64,000 nucleotides of DNA, taken from Cloacibacillus evryensis DSM 19522 (GTDB taxonomy: Bacteria; Synergistota; Synergistia; Synergistales; Synergistaceae). Position numbers and translations under genes: made by a program. Location of the stretch: positions 2,347,283 to 2,411,282 of the forward strand of contig NZ_KK073872.1 in assembly GCF_000585335.1 (NCBI RefSeq), read 5' to 3'. Under the pieces are notes generated by a model. That model did no database searches and was not told where the DNA came from. It saw nothing but the letters and a program-made list of their open reading frames with translations. Position 1 is the stretch's first letter; the number at the start of each line of letters is the position of its first letter. Shown here in pieces: positions 1 to 7,783 of the stretch.

Positions 1-56
1 GGCTGACGTCCGGCGGACGGCTTTGTAAAAAATTATTGAATATGGAGGCAGCAAAA

Positions 57-581
57 ATGCAGAACGAAGAAAGAAAAAAGATGTTTAAAAAGGCGGTCCT
101 CGCCGGGGCCTTCGCCGCGGCGGGCGTAGTGCTCTCGGTGGTCTCGATACCGATGGGGCCGACAAAGTGTTTCCCCTTCCAGCACACGATAAACGTGCTC
201 GCGGGAATACTGCTAGGCCCCTGGTGGGCGGTCGGCGCGGCCTTCACGACCAGCGTCATCAGGAACATGATGGGGACGGGCAGCCTCTTCGCCTTCCCCG
301 GCAGCATGTTCGGCGCGCTCTTCGTCGGACTCGCGGCCAGAGCCCTGCCTGAAAGATACAAGCTGTGCGCCGCCTGCGCGGAACCGGTCGGAACAGGCAT
401 CGTCGGAGCCTGGGTCGGAGCGAAGATACTAGGCCCCATCCTCGGCAAGGGCATCGGCTTCCTCTTCTTCTCAAGCTCCTTCCTCATGAGCTCCGTGCCG
501 GGCGCGGTGATCGGAGCGCTGCTCGTCTATTGCCTGCAAAAGCGGATGGCGCTGACAAGGACCTTCGGCGCGATGATCTGA
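57..581 (+). CDS. thiW: ThiW-type membrane protein (thiamin-precursor ECF substrate-binding component)
   Basis: A 174-residue, very hydrophobic protein with about five to six membrane segments. It carries the family-typical stretch PFQHTINVLAGILLGPWWA near residue 40, which is characteristic of ThiW, the substrate-binding (S) component of an energy-coupling-factor transporter for a thiamin precursor, probably the thiazole. I chose ATG 57 because GGAGG at 44-48 lies 8 bases upstream; an in-frame TTG at 36 would precede that site. ThiW genes are commonly under a TPP riboswitch, but only 56 bases of leader are visible, so that cannot be judged. Transport of the thiazole is inferred from family knowledge. 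Confidence 0.8.
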   Translation: MQNEERKKMFKKAVLAGAFAAAGVVLSVVSIPMGPTKCFPFQHTINVLAGILLGPWWAVGAAFTTSVIRNMMGTGSLFAFPGSMFGALFVGLAARALPERYKLCAACAEPVGTGIVGAWVGAKILGPILGKGIGFLFFSSSFLMSSVPGAVIGALLVYCLQKRMALTRTFGAMI

Positions 582-620
582 GGAATCCAGGATATCATCT
601 ACGATAGCCACACAAAAACG

Positions 621-811
621 GTAAATCGGCGTTTATAAGCACGATTTGCGTCATAAAACGGAGGCTCCGAATCCTCGCCGTATACAAATACGGCTCCGGT
701 ATCGGAGCCCCCATTTTATTTAGCAACTCGCACTTCTGGTGAACAAATTAAGCGATTCACACAAAACGCAAAACCGGCGTTTTGGTTCACTGCTTATAAA
801 CGCCGATTTAC
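621..811 (+). repeat. Nested-palindrome repeat, copy A
   Basis: The outer arms 621-641 and 791-811 are perfect 21-bp inverted repeats whose core is GTAAATCGGCGTTTA. Inside is a second hairpin: stem 663-670/702-709 (GGCTCCGA/TCGGAGCC), an asymmetric internal loop, then stem 677-683/88-94 of the 600s (GCCGTAT/ATACGGC). The right arm is followed by a conserved flank, CGCGATTGCGGGGGAAGATA. Two further copies (3016-3146 inverted, 47044-47173) share the arms, the internal-loop bases and the flank, but not the sequence of the middle helix. Copy A also holds an extra stretch (about 720-790) absent from the others. No coding potential is evident. It looks like a small mobile or REP/MITE-like element, or a structured RNA. 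Confidence 0.85.
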
Positions 812-941
812 GCGATTGCGGGGGAAGATAAACTGCGATTTATCAAAGATCTTTGGCTCCCTCTCCGATAAGCAGGGAGCCAAAACGATGTTTTTCGTTT
901 TGTGCGAGTCGCTTAGCTCCGGCGAAGCCGGTGGAGGAGGG
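812..941. other. Palindrome-dense non-coding stretch before the intron
   Basis: No gene is seen here. After the flank of repeat A come several hairpins: a perfect 11-bp stem 852-862/874-884 (TTTGGCTCCCT with its complement), a 7-bp stem 882-888/895-901 (AAAACGA/TCGTTTT), and a GC-rich inverted repeat around 916-937 (CTCCGGC gaa GCCGG). The group II intron begins directly after the last of these. A similar series of hairpins follows the intron at 2879-2974, which suggests the intron split a single palindromic island. Confidence 0.6.
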
Positions 942-2823
942 GTGCGCCCGACATGCACATAAACTAGGCGGTGTAAGTCCGCTACAGGCATTGCAGTGTG
1001 AACTGTTAGCCAAAGGCAAGGGTGTCCATCGTGAGGTGGAATCTGAAGGAAGCCGGAGGCAAACCCTCGGTCCGACGAACAGGAACCGCATGTGAGGCAT
1101 TATGGGACGGACGAGTCTACCCCCAAGACAAAGTCCTACACTGCACGAATCCCATGGTGTAAATGCGGCGGATATATGAGGAGAAAGTTTATGTGCTTAC
1201 TCGGGGAGATCTTGCGGGGGCTTAACCTGAGTGCAATCCACCCAGAGATGGATGGATGAACCGCAAGAAGTCAGCAGAGGCCATAGTACTGGTGAGAGAA
1301 AAAAACAATCAGGAAGGGCCGAACGGTAACAAACTTCTCAGACGAAAGAAGGTCGGGCAATGCGAAGAAAGCAGAAAACTGCGCAAGCAGGCTGTTCATG
1401 CGAGGACAAGCTGGAAGCGGAAAGCACCATGAAAGCGCCGAGTATTGCCCACACAGAAACGCAGGAGAAGAAAGAGCGCAAACGTTGCTCGAATGTATCC
1501 TCACCAGAGCGAACATGGCAGAGGCGTACAAACGGGTAGTCAAAAACGGAGGTGCGTCAGGCATAGATGGAATGACAGTCCAAGCGATGTATGGACACCT
1601 GAAGGAGCACTATCCCGAACTTATCCAAAGCCTCTATGATGGAAGCTACAGGCCCCAGGCAGTAAAGAGAGTCGAAATCCCCAAAGCGGACGGAGGAAAG
1701 CGCAAGCTGGGAATCCCCACGGTCATAGACCGTATGATACAGCAAGCCATCTCCCAAGTGCTGACGCCAATATTCGAGAAGCAATTCTCCGACGGCAGCT
1801 ATGGATTCCGCAAAGGAAGAAGCGCCCATCAGGCAATAGAACAGGCTAGGATATATTACGAACAGGGATACAAAGTATCAGTGGATATCGACCTGGCCAA
1901 ATACTTTGACACGGTCAACCACAACCTGCTCATAAAGACGCTTCGGGAAGAGATAAAAGACGAGCGTGTAATAAGGCTCATCAGGAAATACCTCAAAAGC
2001 GGAGTAATGGAAAACGGGCTCATCAGCTCGACCACAGAAGGAACTCCGCAGGGAGGCAACCTATCACCACTCCTCTCCAACATCTACCTTACAAAATTTG
2101 ACAAACTGCTGGAAAGCAGAGGACACAAATTTGTAAGATATGCCGACGACTGCAACATATATGTCAAAAGCGCAAGAGCCGCCCAAAGAGTAATGGGAAA
2201 CTGCGTCAATTATCTTGAAGGAACGCTGAAACTCAAAGTGAACCAAAAGAAAAGTTGTATCGGAAGCCCGACAAAACTCAAATTTCTTGGTTTCTCCCTC
2301 TACCCTAGCAAAGGAGAAACGAAGATAAGGGTCCACGAACAAAGCCTGAAACGGTTCAAAGACAAAATCCGAAAACTTACCGCCAGGAATCAGGGACGCT
2401 CGATAGAGACCATCATGCTAAACCTCAGGAAATACACGACGGGATGGCTGGGCTACTATGCGATAGCCGAAATGAAAAGCGCGATGTTACAGCTGACTGG
2501 ATGGATAAGACGCAGGATACGGCAAATCTACTGGAAACAGTGGAAAAGGATATGGCCGAAATACAAGAACCTCAGGCAGCTGGGGATCCATCACAGGGAC
2601 GCGTGGCGATGGGCAAACAGCAGGCTCGGATGCTGGCATATAGCCAGAACGTGGATACTGACCACCTCACTGACCAACAAATACCTCGCCTCGCAGGGAT
2701 ATGACGATATCCTGCTGCGATATGAGGCAATGCGCGCTCGTTACCGAACCGCCGTATACCGAACGGTACGTACGGTGGTGTGAGAGGACGGCCTCTCAAA
2801 TAATGGGAGGCCTCCTACTCGAT
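942..2823 (+). mobile_element. Group II intron with reverse transcriptase/maturase
   Basis: The 5' end GTGCGCCCG matches the bacterial group II intron start, and the ribozyme-like leader contains GGCAAGGGTGTCC, GGAGGCAAA and GGTCCGACGAACAGGAA, blocks seen in such introns. An encoded reverse transcriptase/maturase follows. At the 3' end a domain V-like hairpin (about 2747-2780, ACCGCCGT pairing with ACGGTGGT) precedes a domain VI-like stem (GGCCTCTC...GGGAGGCC) and the end CTACTCGAT. The boundaries rest on these consensus ends and are accurate to a few bases at best. It lies between two inverted copies of the nested-palindrome repeat and directly downstream of a GC-rich inverted repeat. Confidence 0.85.
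1398..2783 (+). CDS. ltrA: Group II intron reverse transcriptase/maturase
   Basis: A 461-residue LtrA-type protein. The reverse transcriptase domain covers roughly residues 40-300, with the catalytic YADD at 248-251 and upstream blocks such as SYGFRKGRSAHQA and TPQGGNLSPLLSNIYL. The X/maturase (GIIM) region follows, with RKYTTGWLGYYAIAE. No HNH endonuclease zinc module follows the maturase domain, so retrohoming would not involve second-strand cleavage by this protein. The reading frame runs to a TGA at 2781-2783, so the last codons overlap the putative intron domain V. The exact start is uncertain; 1398 is the first ATG in frame. The ORF looks intact, so the element may be active. Confidence 0.92.
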   Translation: MRGQAGSGKHHESAEYCPHRNAGEERAQTLLECILTRANMAEAYKRVVKNGGASGIDGMTVQAMYGHLKEHYPELIQSLYDGSYRPQAVKRVEIPKADGGKRKLGIPTVIDRMIQQAISQVLTPIFEKQFSDGSYGFRKGRSAHQAIEQARIYYEQGYKVSVDIDLAKYFDTVNHNLLIKTLREEIKDERVIRLIRKYLKSGVMENGLISSTTEGTPQGGNLSPLLSNIYLTKFDKLLESRGHKFVRYADDCNIYVKSARAAQRVMGNCVNYLEGTLKLKVNQKKSCIGSPTKLKFLGFSLYPSKGETKIRVHEQSLKRFKDKIRKLTARNQGRSIETIMLNLRKYTTGWLGYYAIAEMKSAMLQLTGWIRRRIRQIYWKQWKRIWPKYKNLRQLGIHHRDAWRWANSRLGCWHIARTWILTTSLTNKYLASQGYDDILLRYEAMRARYRTAVYRTVRTVV

Positions 2824-3015
2824 TTGACCTTGGTGTTGATTCTTTGACCTTATCCTCTCCCGCGGCTTGCGCCGCTGGCACTGTTTAGCGCGGAAAACCG
2901 CGCCAAACAGTGCAACACTCCTTCCGACCCGGCGCAAAAATCGTGCGCCGGCCCACCTCCCTCGGCGAGGGAGGCTTTAAAATATAAACCCCAGTTTATC
3001 TTTCCTCGCAATCGC
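2824..3015. other. Palindrome-dense non-coding stretch after the intron
   Basis: No gene is seen. Three strong hairpins lie in a row: 2879-2912 (CACTGTTT and GCGCGG paired with CCGCGC and AAACAGTG), 2929-2951 (CCGGCGCA/TGCGCCGG) and 2956-2974 (CCTCCCTC ggc GAGGGAGG). The stretch 2984-3015 is the reverse complement of the flank that follows repeats A and C (ATAAAC...CAGTTTATC..TCGCAATCGC), which shows that copy B is inverted relative to them. Confidence 0.6.
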
Positions 3016-3146
3016 GTAAATCGGCGTTTAGACGTGCCGGATGCTAAATAACTTGCCCTCTGAGTACCGGAGCCGTATTGGTCATACGGCGAGGACACTC
3101 AGAGGGCAAGTTATGACGCAGACGGCGCGTATAAACGCCGATTTAC
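3016..3146 (-). repeat. Nested-palindrome repeat, copy B (inverted)
   Basis: The outer arms 3016-3030 and 3132-3146 are perfect 15-bp inverted repeats (GTAAATCGGCGTTTA). The middle helix 3050-3065/3097-3112 is 16 bp and perfect, but unrelated in sequence to that of copy A. It encloses the internal loop ACCGGA (3066-3071) / GAGGAC (3091-3096) and an inner helix GCCGTAT/ATACGGC (3072-3078/3084-3090). The inner helix and loop match copy A read on the other strand. The right arm and middle helix overlap the 3' end of pepT and supply its last codons and stop. Confidence 0.88.
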
Positions 3147-4340
3147 GGCAACCAGCATCTCAACGACCCTCTCCATGTCTTCGACGCATGCGAACTCCAG
3201 CCGCCCGTGATGGTTGTGGCTCGCCGTTCCGAGATTGGGGCAGGGCAGCCCCATGAAGGAGAGGTTCGCGCCGTCCGTGCCGCCGCGTATCGGGACGATG
3301 AAGGGCTCGCCGCCCGCCGCTCTGACGGCCTCCTTCGCGATCTCGACCATGAAGGGATGTCTTTCGATCACCTCGGCCATGTTGCGGTAGCCCGGCGTCA
3401 GTTTGAGCTCCGCGCGCCCTTCGCCATATTTTTCATTGATGCGGCGCGCGGCCTCACGCATCGCCTCTTCGCGCTCCGCGAGTTTCCGCGCGTCGTGGTC
3501 CCGCAGGATATATTTCTGAAATGCGCTCTCCACGGAGCCGCCGCTTTCGTCGAGGAGGAAGAAGCCCTCGCGCCCCTCCGTGTTTTCGGGGCGCTCCGCC
3601 GCGGGCAGCATCGCGAAAAATTCCATCGCCAGCAGCTGCGCGTTTATCATGACGTTCTTCGCGGTCCCCGGGTGGACGCTGCGCCCCGTGAACGTTACCC
3701 GCGCCGACGAGGCGTTGAAGTTTTCGCAGGATATTTCACCGAACCCGCCGCCGTCGACGGTGTAGGCAAAGTCCGCGCCGAATTTTTTCAGATCGAAATG
3801 TTCGGTGCCGCGCCCGATCTCCTCGTCTGGGGTAAAGGCGATCGCGATCCTGCCATGTTTTATCGAATCATCGGCGAGCAGCCGCTCCGCCATCGTCATG
3901 ATCTCGGCGATGCCGGCCTTGTCGTCCGCCCCGAGCAGCGTCGTGCCGTCTGTGACGATGAGGCTTTTGCCGACATAATTCCGCAGTACCGGGAAGTCGG
4001 CCTCCCGCATAACGATATTTTTCTCTTCGTTAAGGACGATGTCGCCGCCGCGATAGGCGACGACTCTCGGCCTGATATTCTCGCAGGGGGAGGCGGACGA
4101 GACGTCCATGTGGGCGATAAAGCCGAGGACTGGGACGTCGTCCGCGATATTCGCGGGAATGGAGGCGTAAAGATAGCAGTGCTCGTCAAGGCAGACGTCC
4201 GTGAGCCCCATCTCCTCCATCTCATTTTTAAGAAGGCGCGCCATCTCCCAGATTCCGGGCGCGCTCGGTGAATTTTCGCTTTTTTCGTCGGAGGCGCTTG
4301 CCACGCCCGCATAGGCGAGCAGCCGTTCACATGTTTTCAT
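3111..4340 (-). CDS. pepT: Peptidase T (tripeptide aminopeptidase)
   Basis: A 409-residue M20-family metallo-aminopeptidase that removes the N-terminal residue from tripeptides in the cytoplasm, fitting a peptide-fermenting lifestyle. Visible motifs are the metal-ligand segments GFIAHMDVS, LLGADDKAG, TPDEEIGRG (with the EE pair) and the C-terminal ASHNHHGRLEF. ATG 4340 follows GGAGG and overlaps the coaE stop by 4 bases (ATGA), so the two genes are translationally coupled. The last eleven codons (NRRLYAPSAS plus stop) lie inside the right arm and middle stem of the palindromic repeat, so the native C-terminus was probably replaced when the repeat arrived. The family fold ends before this tail, so activity is probably kept. 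Confidence 0.93.
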   Translation of the reverse strand: MKTCERLLAYAGVASASDEKSENSPSAPGIWEMARLLKNEMEEMGLTDVCLDEHCYLYASIPANIADDVPVLGFIAHMDVSSASPCENIRPRVVAYRGGDIVLNEEKNIVMREADFPVLRNYVGKSLIVTDGTTLLGADDKAGIAEIMTMAERLLADDSIKHGRIAIAFTPDEEIGRGTEHFDLKKFGADFAYTVDGGGFGEISCENFNASSARVTFTGRSVHPGTAKNVMINAQLLAMEFFAMLPAAERPENTEGREGFFLLDESGGSVESAFQKYILRDHDARKLAEREEAMREAARRINEKYGEGRAELKLTPGYRNMAEVIERHPFMVEIAKEAVRAAGGEPFIVPIRGGTDGANLSFMGLPCPNLGTASHNHHGRLEFACVEDMERVVEMLVAVNRRLYAPSAS

Positions 4341-4924
4341 TTTACTCCTCCTTCCACAAGCTTCAGCCAGAGGCCGCGCGCCTTTTGCCGCCACTCTTCC
4401 TCTGTGCCGTCGTTTACCAGCACAAAATCGGCTCTTGCCATCTTCTCCCCGCTCGGCAAAAGCCTGTTCTCGCGGCGCGAGACCTCTTCGGCGTTCCAGC
4501 GGCGCTTCGCGTTGCGTTCCACGCGCTTTTCAAAGGGCGCAGCGGCGTAGACCACGCAATCGAGCCATCTTTCGTGGCCGCCCTCATAGAGCAGCGGTAT
4601 CTCCGCCACGACCCAGCCGTCGGCGCCGGCCGCCATTTCCTTGATCGTTTCCATCGTTTTTTTGTGTATCAGCCGCGAGGCGAAACGGTATTCCTCTTCG
4701 TCGGCGAATATCTTCGCGGCGATCTTCGCCCACAGCTCTTTATGCGGCGCGTCGAAGAAGCCCGCGCCCCAGCGTTTTTCCGCCTCGCGGCGTATGCCGG
4801 GATCGTCCCAGAGAGCGCGCGCGACGCTGTCCGCGTCTATGATATGCGCGCCCATGGCGGCCCACTCTTTGCAGAGCGTGCTCTTACCAGCGCCAACGTC
4901 GCCCGTGAGCCCTACTGTCGGCAT
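4337..4924 (-). CDS. coaE: Dephospho-CoA kinase
   Basis: A 195-residue enzyme that catalyses the last step of coenzyme A synthesis, phosphorylating the 3'-hydroxyl of dephospho-CoA with ATP. The N-terminal P-loop GLTGDVGAGKST is clear, followed by the IIDADSVAR segment typical of CoaE and a basic lid region around residues 130-150. I chose ATG 4924 because GGAGG lies about 8 bases upstream; a longer in-frame version starting at 4966 would run deeper into the helicase gene. It overlaps the 3' end of the helicase gene by about 40 bases and hands over to pepT by an ATGA overlap, so the three genes form an operon. Confidence 0.92.
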   Translation of the reverse strand: MPTVGLTGDVGAGKSTLCKEWAAMGAHIIDADSVARALWDDPGIRREAEKRWGAGFFDAPHKELWAKIAAKIFADEEEYRFASRLIHKKTMETIKEMAAGADGWVVAEIPLLYEGGHERWLDCVVYAAAPFEKRVERNAKRRWNAEEVSRRENRLLPSGEKMARADFVLVNDGTEEEWRQKARGLWLKLVEGGVK

Positions 4925-6848
4925 GATAACCGCCTCCCTGCGCGTCGTCTGTAAATTCTTTGACATCCTTCGGTATCTCGCCGAGAAAGCGCGACATCGG
5001 GTTGCGCTGAATGCCGCCGAAGAGCAGGCGGCTCGAGGCGCAGCTGATGTAAAGCTGTTCCCGCGCGCGCGTCATTCCCACATAGCAGAGACGCCGTTCC
5101 TCGGCGATGTCGCCTTCGCCGGTGACGGAGCGGGCGCTCGGGAATATTCCCTCTTCAAGCCCGATGAGGAAGACTACGGGAAATTCGAGCCCTTTCGCCG
5201 CGTGCAGCGTCAGCATATTGACGGAGTCTTCCAACCCCTCCGGGGAATCCTGGTCGGTGATCAGCGGTATCTCTGTCAGCGCCTGCGTGATATCGCTCTC
5301 CGGCGGGACGATGGAGAGTATTTCCATCACGTTCTCCACGCGCTCCTCCCAATCGTCGGGATATTCCTCCCGCAGGTATTTTTCATACCCGTTTGAATCG
5401 ATGATCGTGCGCACGGCCTCGCCGATATTTTCCTCGTTAGCGAGGATCGCGAGCATATCCGAGGCGAGCGCCTTCACGCCGCTCCCCTGTTTGCCTTTGA
5501 GTCCGCCGCCGTTCGCGAGGAGGGCTTTCCACAGCTCTTCGGCATTGCCGGCTTTCAGCTCCGCCATCGCCTCGCCGAGCAGCTCGACGCTTTTTTTGCC
5601 GAGGCCGCGCGTCGGGATGTTGGCGACGCGCGCGAGCGAGATGGCGTCGCGCGGGTTGACGGCGAGGCGCAGCATCGAGAGGGCGTCCTTCACCTCGGCG
5701 CGCTCATAGAAAGCGACGCCGCGGATGACGCGGTACGGTATCGAACGTTCCAGCAGCGCCTGTTCCATACCGCGGCTAAGGACGTTCATTCGGTAGAGGA
5801 TCGCCATTTCACCGTAGGCGTAGCCGTCGTCATGAAGCGATTCGATCTTTTTCGCGATCCATTCCGCCTCGTCGGAGTCTTTAAAGCTCCGCCGCACGTT
5901 TATCAGCCGCCCGCGCTCAGCGGCGGTCCAGAGGTCCTTCGGGTGGCGGTCGTCATTGTTCTTGATCACGCCGTTCGCGCCTTCGAGGATGTTCCCCGTC
6001 GAGCGGTAGTTCTGATCCAGGATCGTCATCTTAGATCCCTTGAAATCGCGCTCAAAGTTGAGGATCATCGCCATCTCCGCGCCGCGCCAGCCGTAGATGG
6101 ACTGGTCGGGGTCGCCGACGACCATGATCTTGCGCCCGTCGTCGACAAGACAGCGCAGCATAAGATACTGCGGATGGTTAACATCCTGATACTCGTCTAC
6201 CAGCACCCAGTCAAGGCGCGAGCGTTCATGCTCGAGCACCTCTTTATTGGTGGCGAGGATATGCAGCGGCAGCACCATCAGGTCGTCAAAGTCAAGCGCC
6301 CCCTGCGTTCTGAGCTGCTCCTGGTATCTGTCGTAAAGCGAGCGCCAGCGGTCGGATATCTTCGGCTCGCGCGAAACGGGATTCGCCTTCGTCTTCGCCT
6401 GCGATATCATGTCGAGCGCCGCCGACATCTCCAGTTTCTTCGGATCGATGTTGAGCTCCGCCATCGCCCGTTTGACGACCGCCTTTGTGTCGCCGCGGTC
6501 GAATATCACGAAGGGATAGGGATGGCCGAGCTTTTGCAGCGCCTCGGAGTAACGGTGCAGGAAGCGCAGCCCGTAGGCGTGAAAGGTAGATATCTCAAGC
6601 CCCTGCAGGTTGCCGTCCAGTATCGCCTCGGCGCGGCTCTTCATCTCACGCGCCGCCTTATTGGTAAAGGTAAGCGCGAGAATGCGCCAGGGGCGGACAT
6701 GCCGCTCCTCTATAAGGTAGGCGATCTTCGTCGTAAGCACCTTCGTCTTGCCGCTGCCCGCGCCCGCGAGCACGACCTGAGGCCCGTCGCAATAGGTAAC
6801 GGCCTCGCGCTGGCGCGGGTTGAGCGATTCTATCATTTCACAAACCAT
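4884..6848 (-). CDS. UvrD/PcrA-family ATP-dependent DNA helicase
   Basis: A 654-residue superfamily 1A 3'-5' helicase for repair and for removing proteins from DNA. It shows the Q-motif region LNPRQREAV, Walker A AGAGSGKT (about residues 27-34), motif Ia ALTFTNKAAREM, motif II DEYQD, motif III GDPDQSIYGWRGA, motif IV LDQNYRS, motif V TLHAAKGLEFPVVFL and motif VI EERRLCYVGMTRA. At 654 residues it is shorter than typical PcrA/UvrD (about 720) and lacks much of the C-terminal tail, so Rep-like or PcrA-like assignment is open. ATG 6848 has AAGGA ten bases upstream; a GTG at 6857 is possible. It is first of a helicase-coaE-pepT operon. Confidence 0.92.
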   Translation of the reverse strand: MVCEMIESLNPRQREAVTYCDGPQVVLAGAGSGKTKVLTTKIAYLIEERHVRPWRILALTFTNKAAREMKSRAEAILDGNLQGLEISTFHAYGLRFLHRYSEALQKLGHPYPFVIFDRGDTKAVVKRAMAELNIDPKKLEMSAALDMISQAKTKANPVSREPKISDRWRSLYDRYQEQLRTQGALDFDDLMVLPLHILATNKEVLEHERSRLDWVLVDEYQDVNHPQYLMLRCLVDDGRKIMVVGDPDQSIYGWRGAEMAMILNFERDFKGSKMTILDQNYRSTGNILEGANGVIKNNDDRHPKDLWTAAERGRLINVRRSFKDSDEAEWIAKKIESLHDDGYAYGEMAILYRMNVLSRGMEQALLERSIPYRVIRGVAFYERAEVKDALSMLRLAVNPRDAISLARVANIPTRGLGKKSVELLGEAMAELKAGNAEELWKALLANGGGLKGKQGSGVKALASDMLAILANEENIGEAVRTIIDSNGYEKYLREEYPDDWEERVENVMEILSIVPPESDITQALTEIPLITDQDSPEGLEDSVNMLTLHAAKGLEFPVVFLIGLEEGIFPSARSVTGEGDIAEERRLCYVGMTRAREQLYISCASSRLLFGGIQRNPMSRFLGEIPKDVKEFTDDAQGGGYHADSRAHGRRWRW

Positions 6849-6923
6849 GAGCCACACGTCCTTAATAAAATATAAACTAAATTAACGCCTCAGCGGGCTG
6901 AGGTCAAGAGCAGGCGATAAAAA

Positions 6924-6945
6924 AATCCCCTCTTGCGAGGGGATT
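6924..6945 (-). terminator. Rho-independent terminator of hpf
   Basis: On the minus strand the stem AATCCCC gcaagagg-type hairpin (arms 6939-6945 and 6924-6930, 7 bp) is followed by a run of seven T residues. It lies between the hpf stop and the helicase start, so it ends the hpf transcript. Confidence 0.8.
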
Positions 6946-6970
6946 CCCAATCTGTAACAGTTTATGGCCT

Positions 6971-7516
6971 TTATTTGGGTTCAAGCAGCCCGTAGCCGCC
7001 CTCTTCCCTGCGGTAAACGACATTGATCGCGCCGGTCTCGTCGTTCTTGAAGAGGAAGAACGAGTGACCGAGCAGATCCATCTGCATCGTAGCCTCGATC
7101 GGCGTCATGACGTCCACCGAGAATTTCTTTCTTTTTACGATCTCGCGCACAGGCTCGTCTCTCTCGATCGCCGGAGCGGGGATAAGCTCTGGGTCTATGT
7201 CAAAGGAAATATCCTGTACCTTCATGCGGGCCTTATCTGTGAGGTAGCTCTTATGTTTTTTCACTTGACGTTCAATGTTCTTGAGCGCCTTGTCAAAGGC
7301 TTTGCGAAGGTCAGGGGCGTAATCCTCTCCGCGCATCACGACTCCATTCACATTTGAGGTGATCTCAACCACATTCATCCCTCTCTTGTAGTTGAGCGCG
7401 ACCTGAGTGTCCAGGATACGGTCAAAGAACTTTTCGATCTTGAAAAGCTTCTTCTCCATATAATCCTTAATGTCTCCGGGGAGTTCAACATTGCGCGTGA
7501 CAAAACGTACCTCCAT
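6971..7516 (-). CDS. hpf: Long-form ribosome hibernation-promoting factor
   Basis: A 181-residue protein. The N-terminal domain (about 1-100) has the YfiA/HPF fold signature, starting MEVRFVTRNVELPGDIKDYM with a basic segment around KKHK. The C-terminal domain (about 125-178) is the dimerisation module, with KKFSVDVMTPIEATMQMDLL and HSFFLFKNDETGAINVVYRR. The long form drives 100S ribosome dimers in stationary or starved cells. The start ATG 7516 follows GGAGG. It is monocistronic: a promoter lies upstream (7565-7593) and a terminator directly downstream. Confidence 0.95.
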   Translation of the reverse strand: MEVRFVTRNVELPGDIKDYMEKKLFKIEKFFDRILDTQVALNYKRGMNVVEITSNVNGVVMRGEDYAPDLRKAFDKALKNIERQVKKHKSYLTDKARMKVQDISFDIDPELIPAPAIERDEPVREIVKRKKFSVDVMTPIEATMQMDLLGHSFFLFKNDETGAINVVYRREEGGYGLLEPK

Positions 7517-7564
7517 AGCAACTCCTCCATTCGTATGGTGCTTTATATTACTGTTACTGATGTT

Positions 7565-7593
7565 ATTCTAGCATGATATCCAAATAGGCTCAA
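7565..7593 (-). promoter_or_regulatory. Sigma-70-type promoter of hpf
   Basis: On the minus strand TTGAGC (7588-7593) and TAGAAT (7565-7570) are 17 bases apart, about 50 bases upstream of the hpf start. This is a sequence match only. Confidence 0.5.
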
Positions 7594-7685
7594 ATGTGCA
7601 AATTATGTAAATATTAATCGCAGTTATAATTTCAGAAGGCTTATATTTAGCCATAAGGCCACTTCAAGATAAGTAAAAGGCAATA

Positions 7686-7715
7686 GTGACATAAGAGATG
7701 ATTTAGTATTATAAT
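7686..7715 (+). promoter_or_regulatory. Sigma-70-type promoter of the aminotransferase gene
   Basis: GTGACA (7686-7691) and a perfect TATAAT (7710-7715) are 18 bases apart, about 70 bases upstream of the GTG start. The surrounding DNA is AT-rich. Sequence match only. Confidence 0.5.
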
Positions 7716-7783
7716 ATCCGGACTTTACGTGTTTCTTGTTTCCAAACGGCAACATTGTCATTTAAAGGATGGAGGTCATAAAA

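Noticed and set aside
1-56. TPP riboswitch ahead of thiW
   Set aside because: ThiW genes often have one, but only 56 bases are visible and no conserved THI-box pieces are present in them.
853-1095. Small frames on both strands in 800-1100
   Set aside because: They lie in the repeat flank and the intron's ribozyme leader, have no ribosome sites and no family content.
3207-4271. Long plus-strand open frame of 354 codons opposite pepT
   Set aside because: It is fully antisense to pepT, which has all its metal-site motifs. High GC at third positions makes long shadow frames common here.
5832-6875. Plus-strand frame of 347 codons opposite the helicase gene
   Set aside because: The minus-strand frame carries every SF1 helicase motif; this frame has no recognisable content and is Arg/His/Val-rich as GC-rich antisense frames are.
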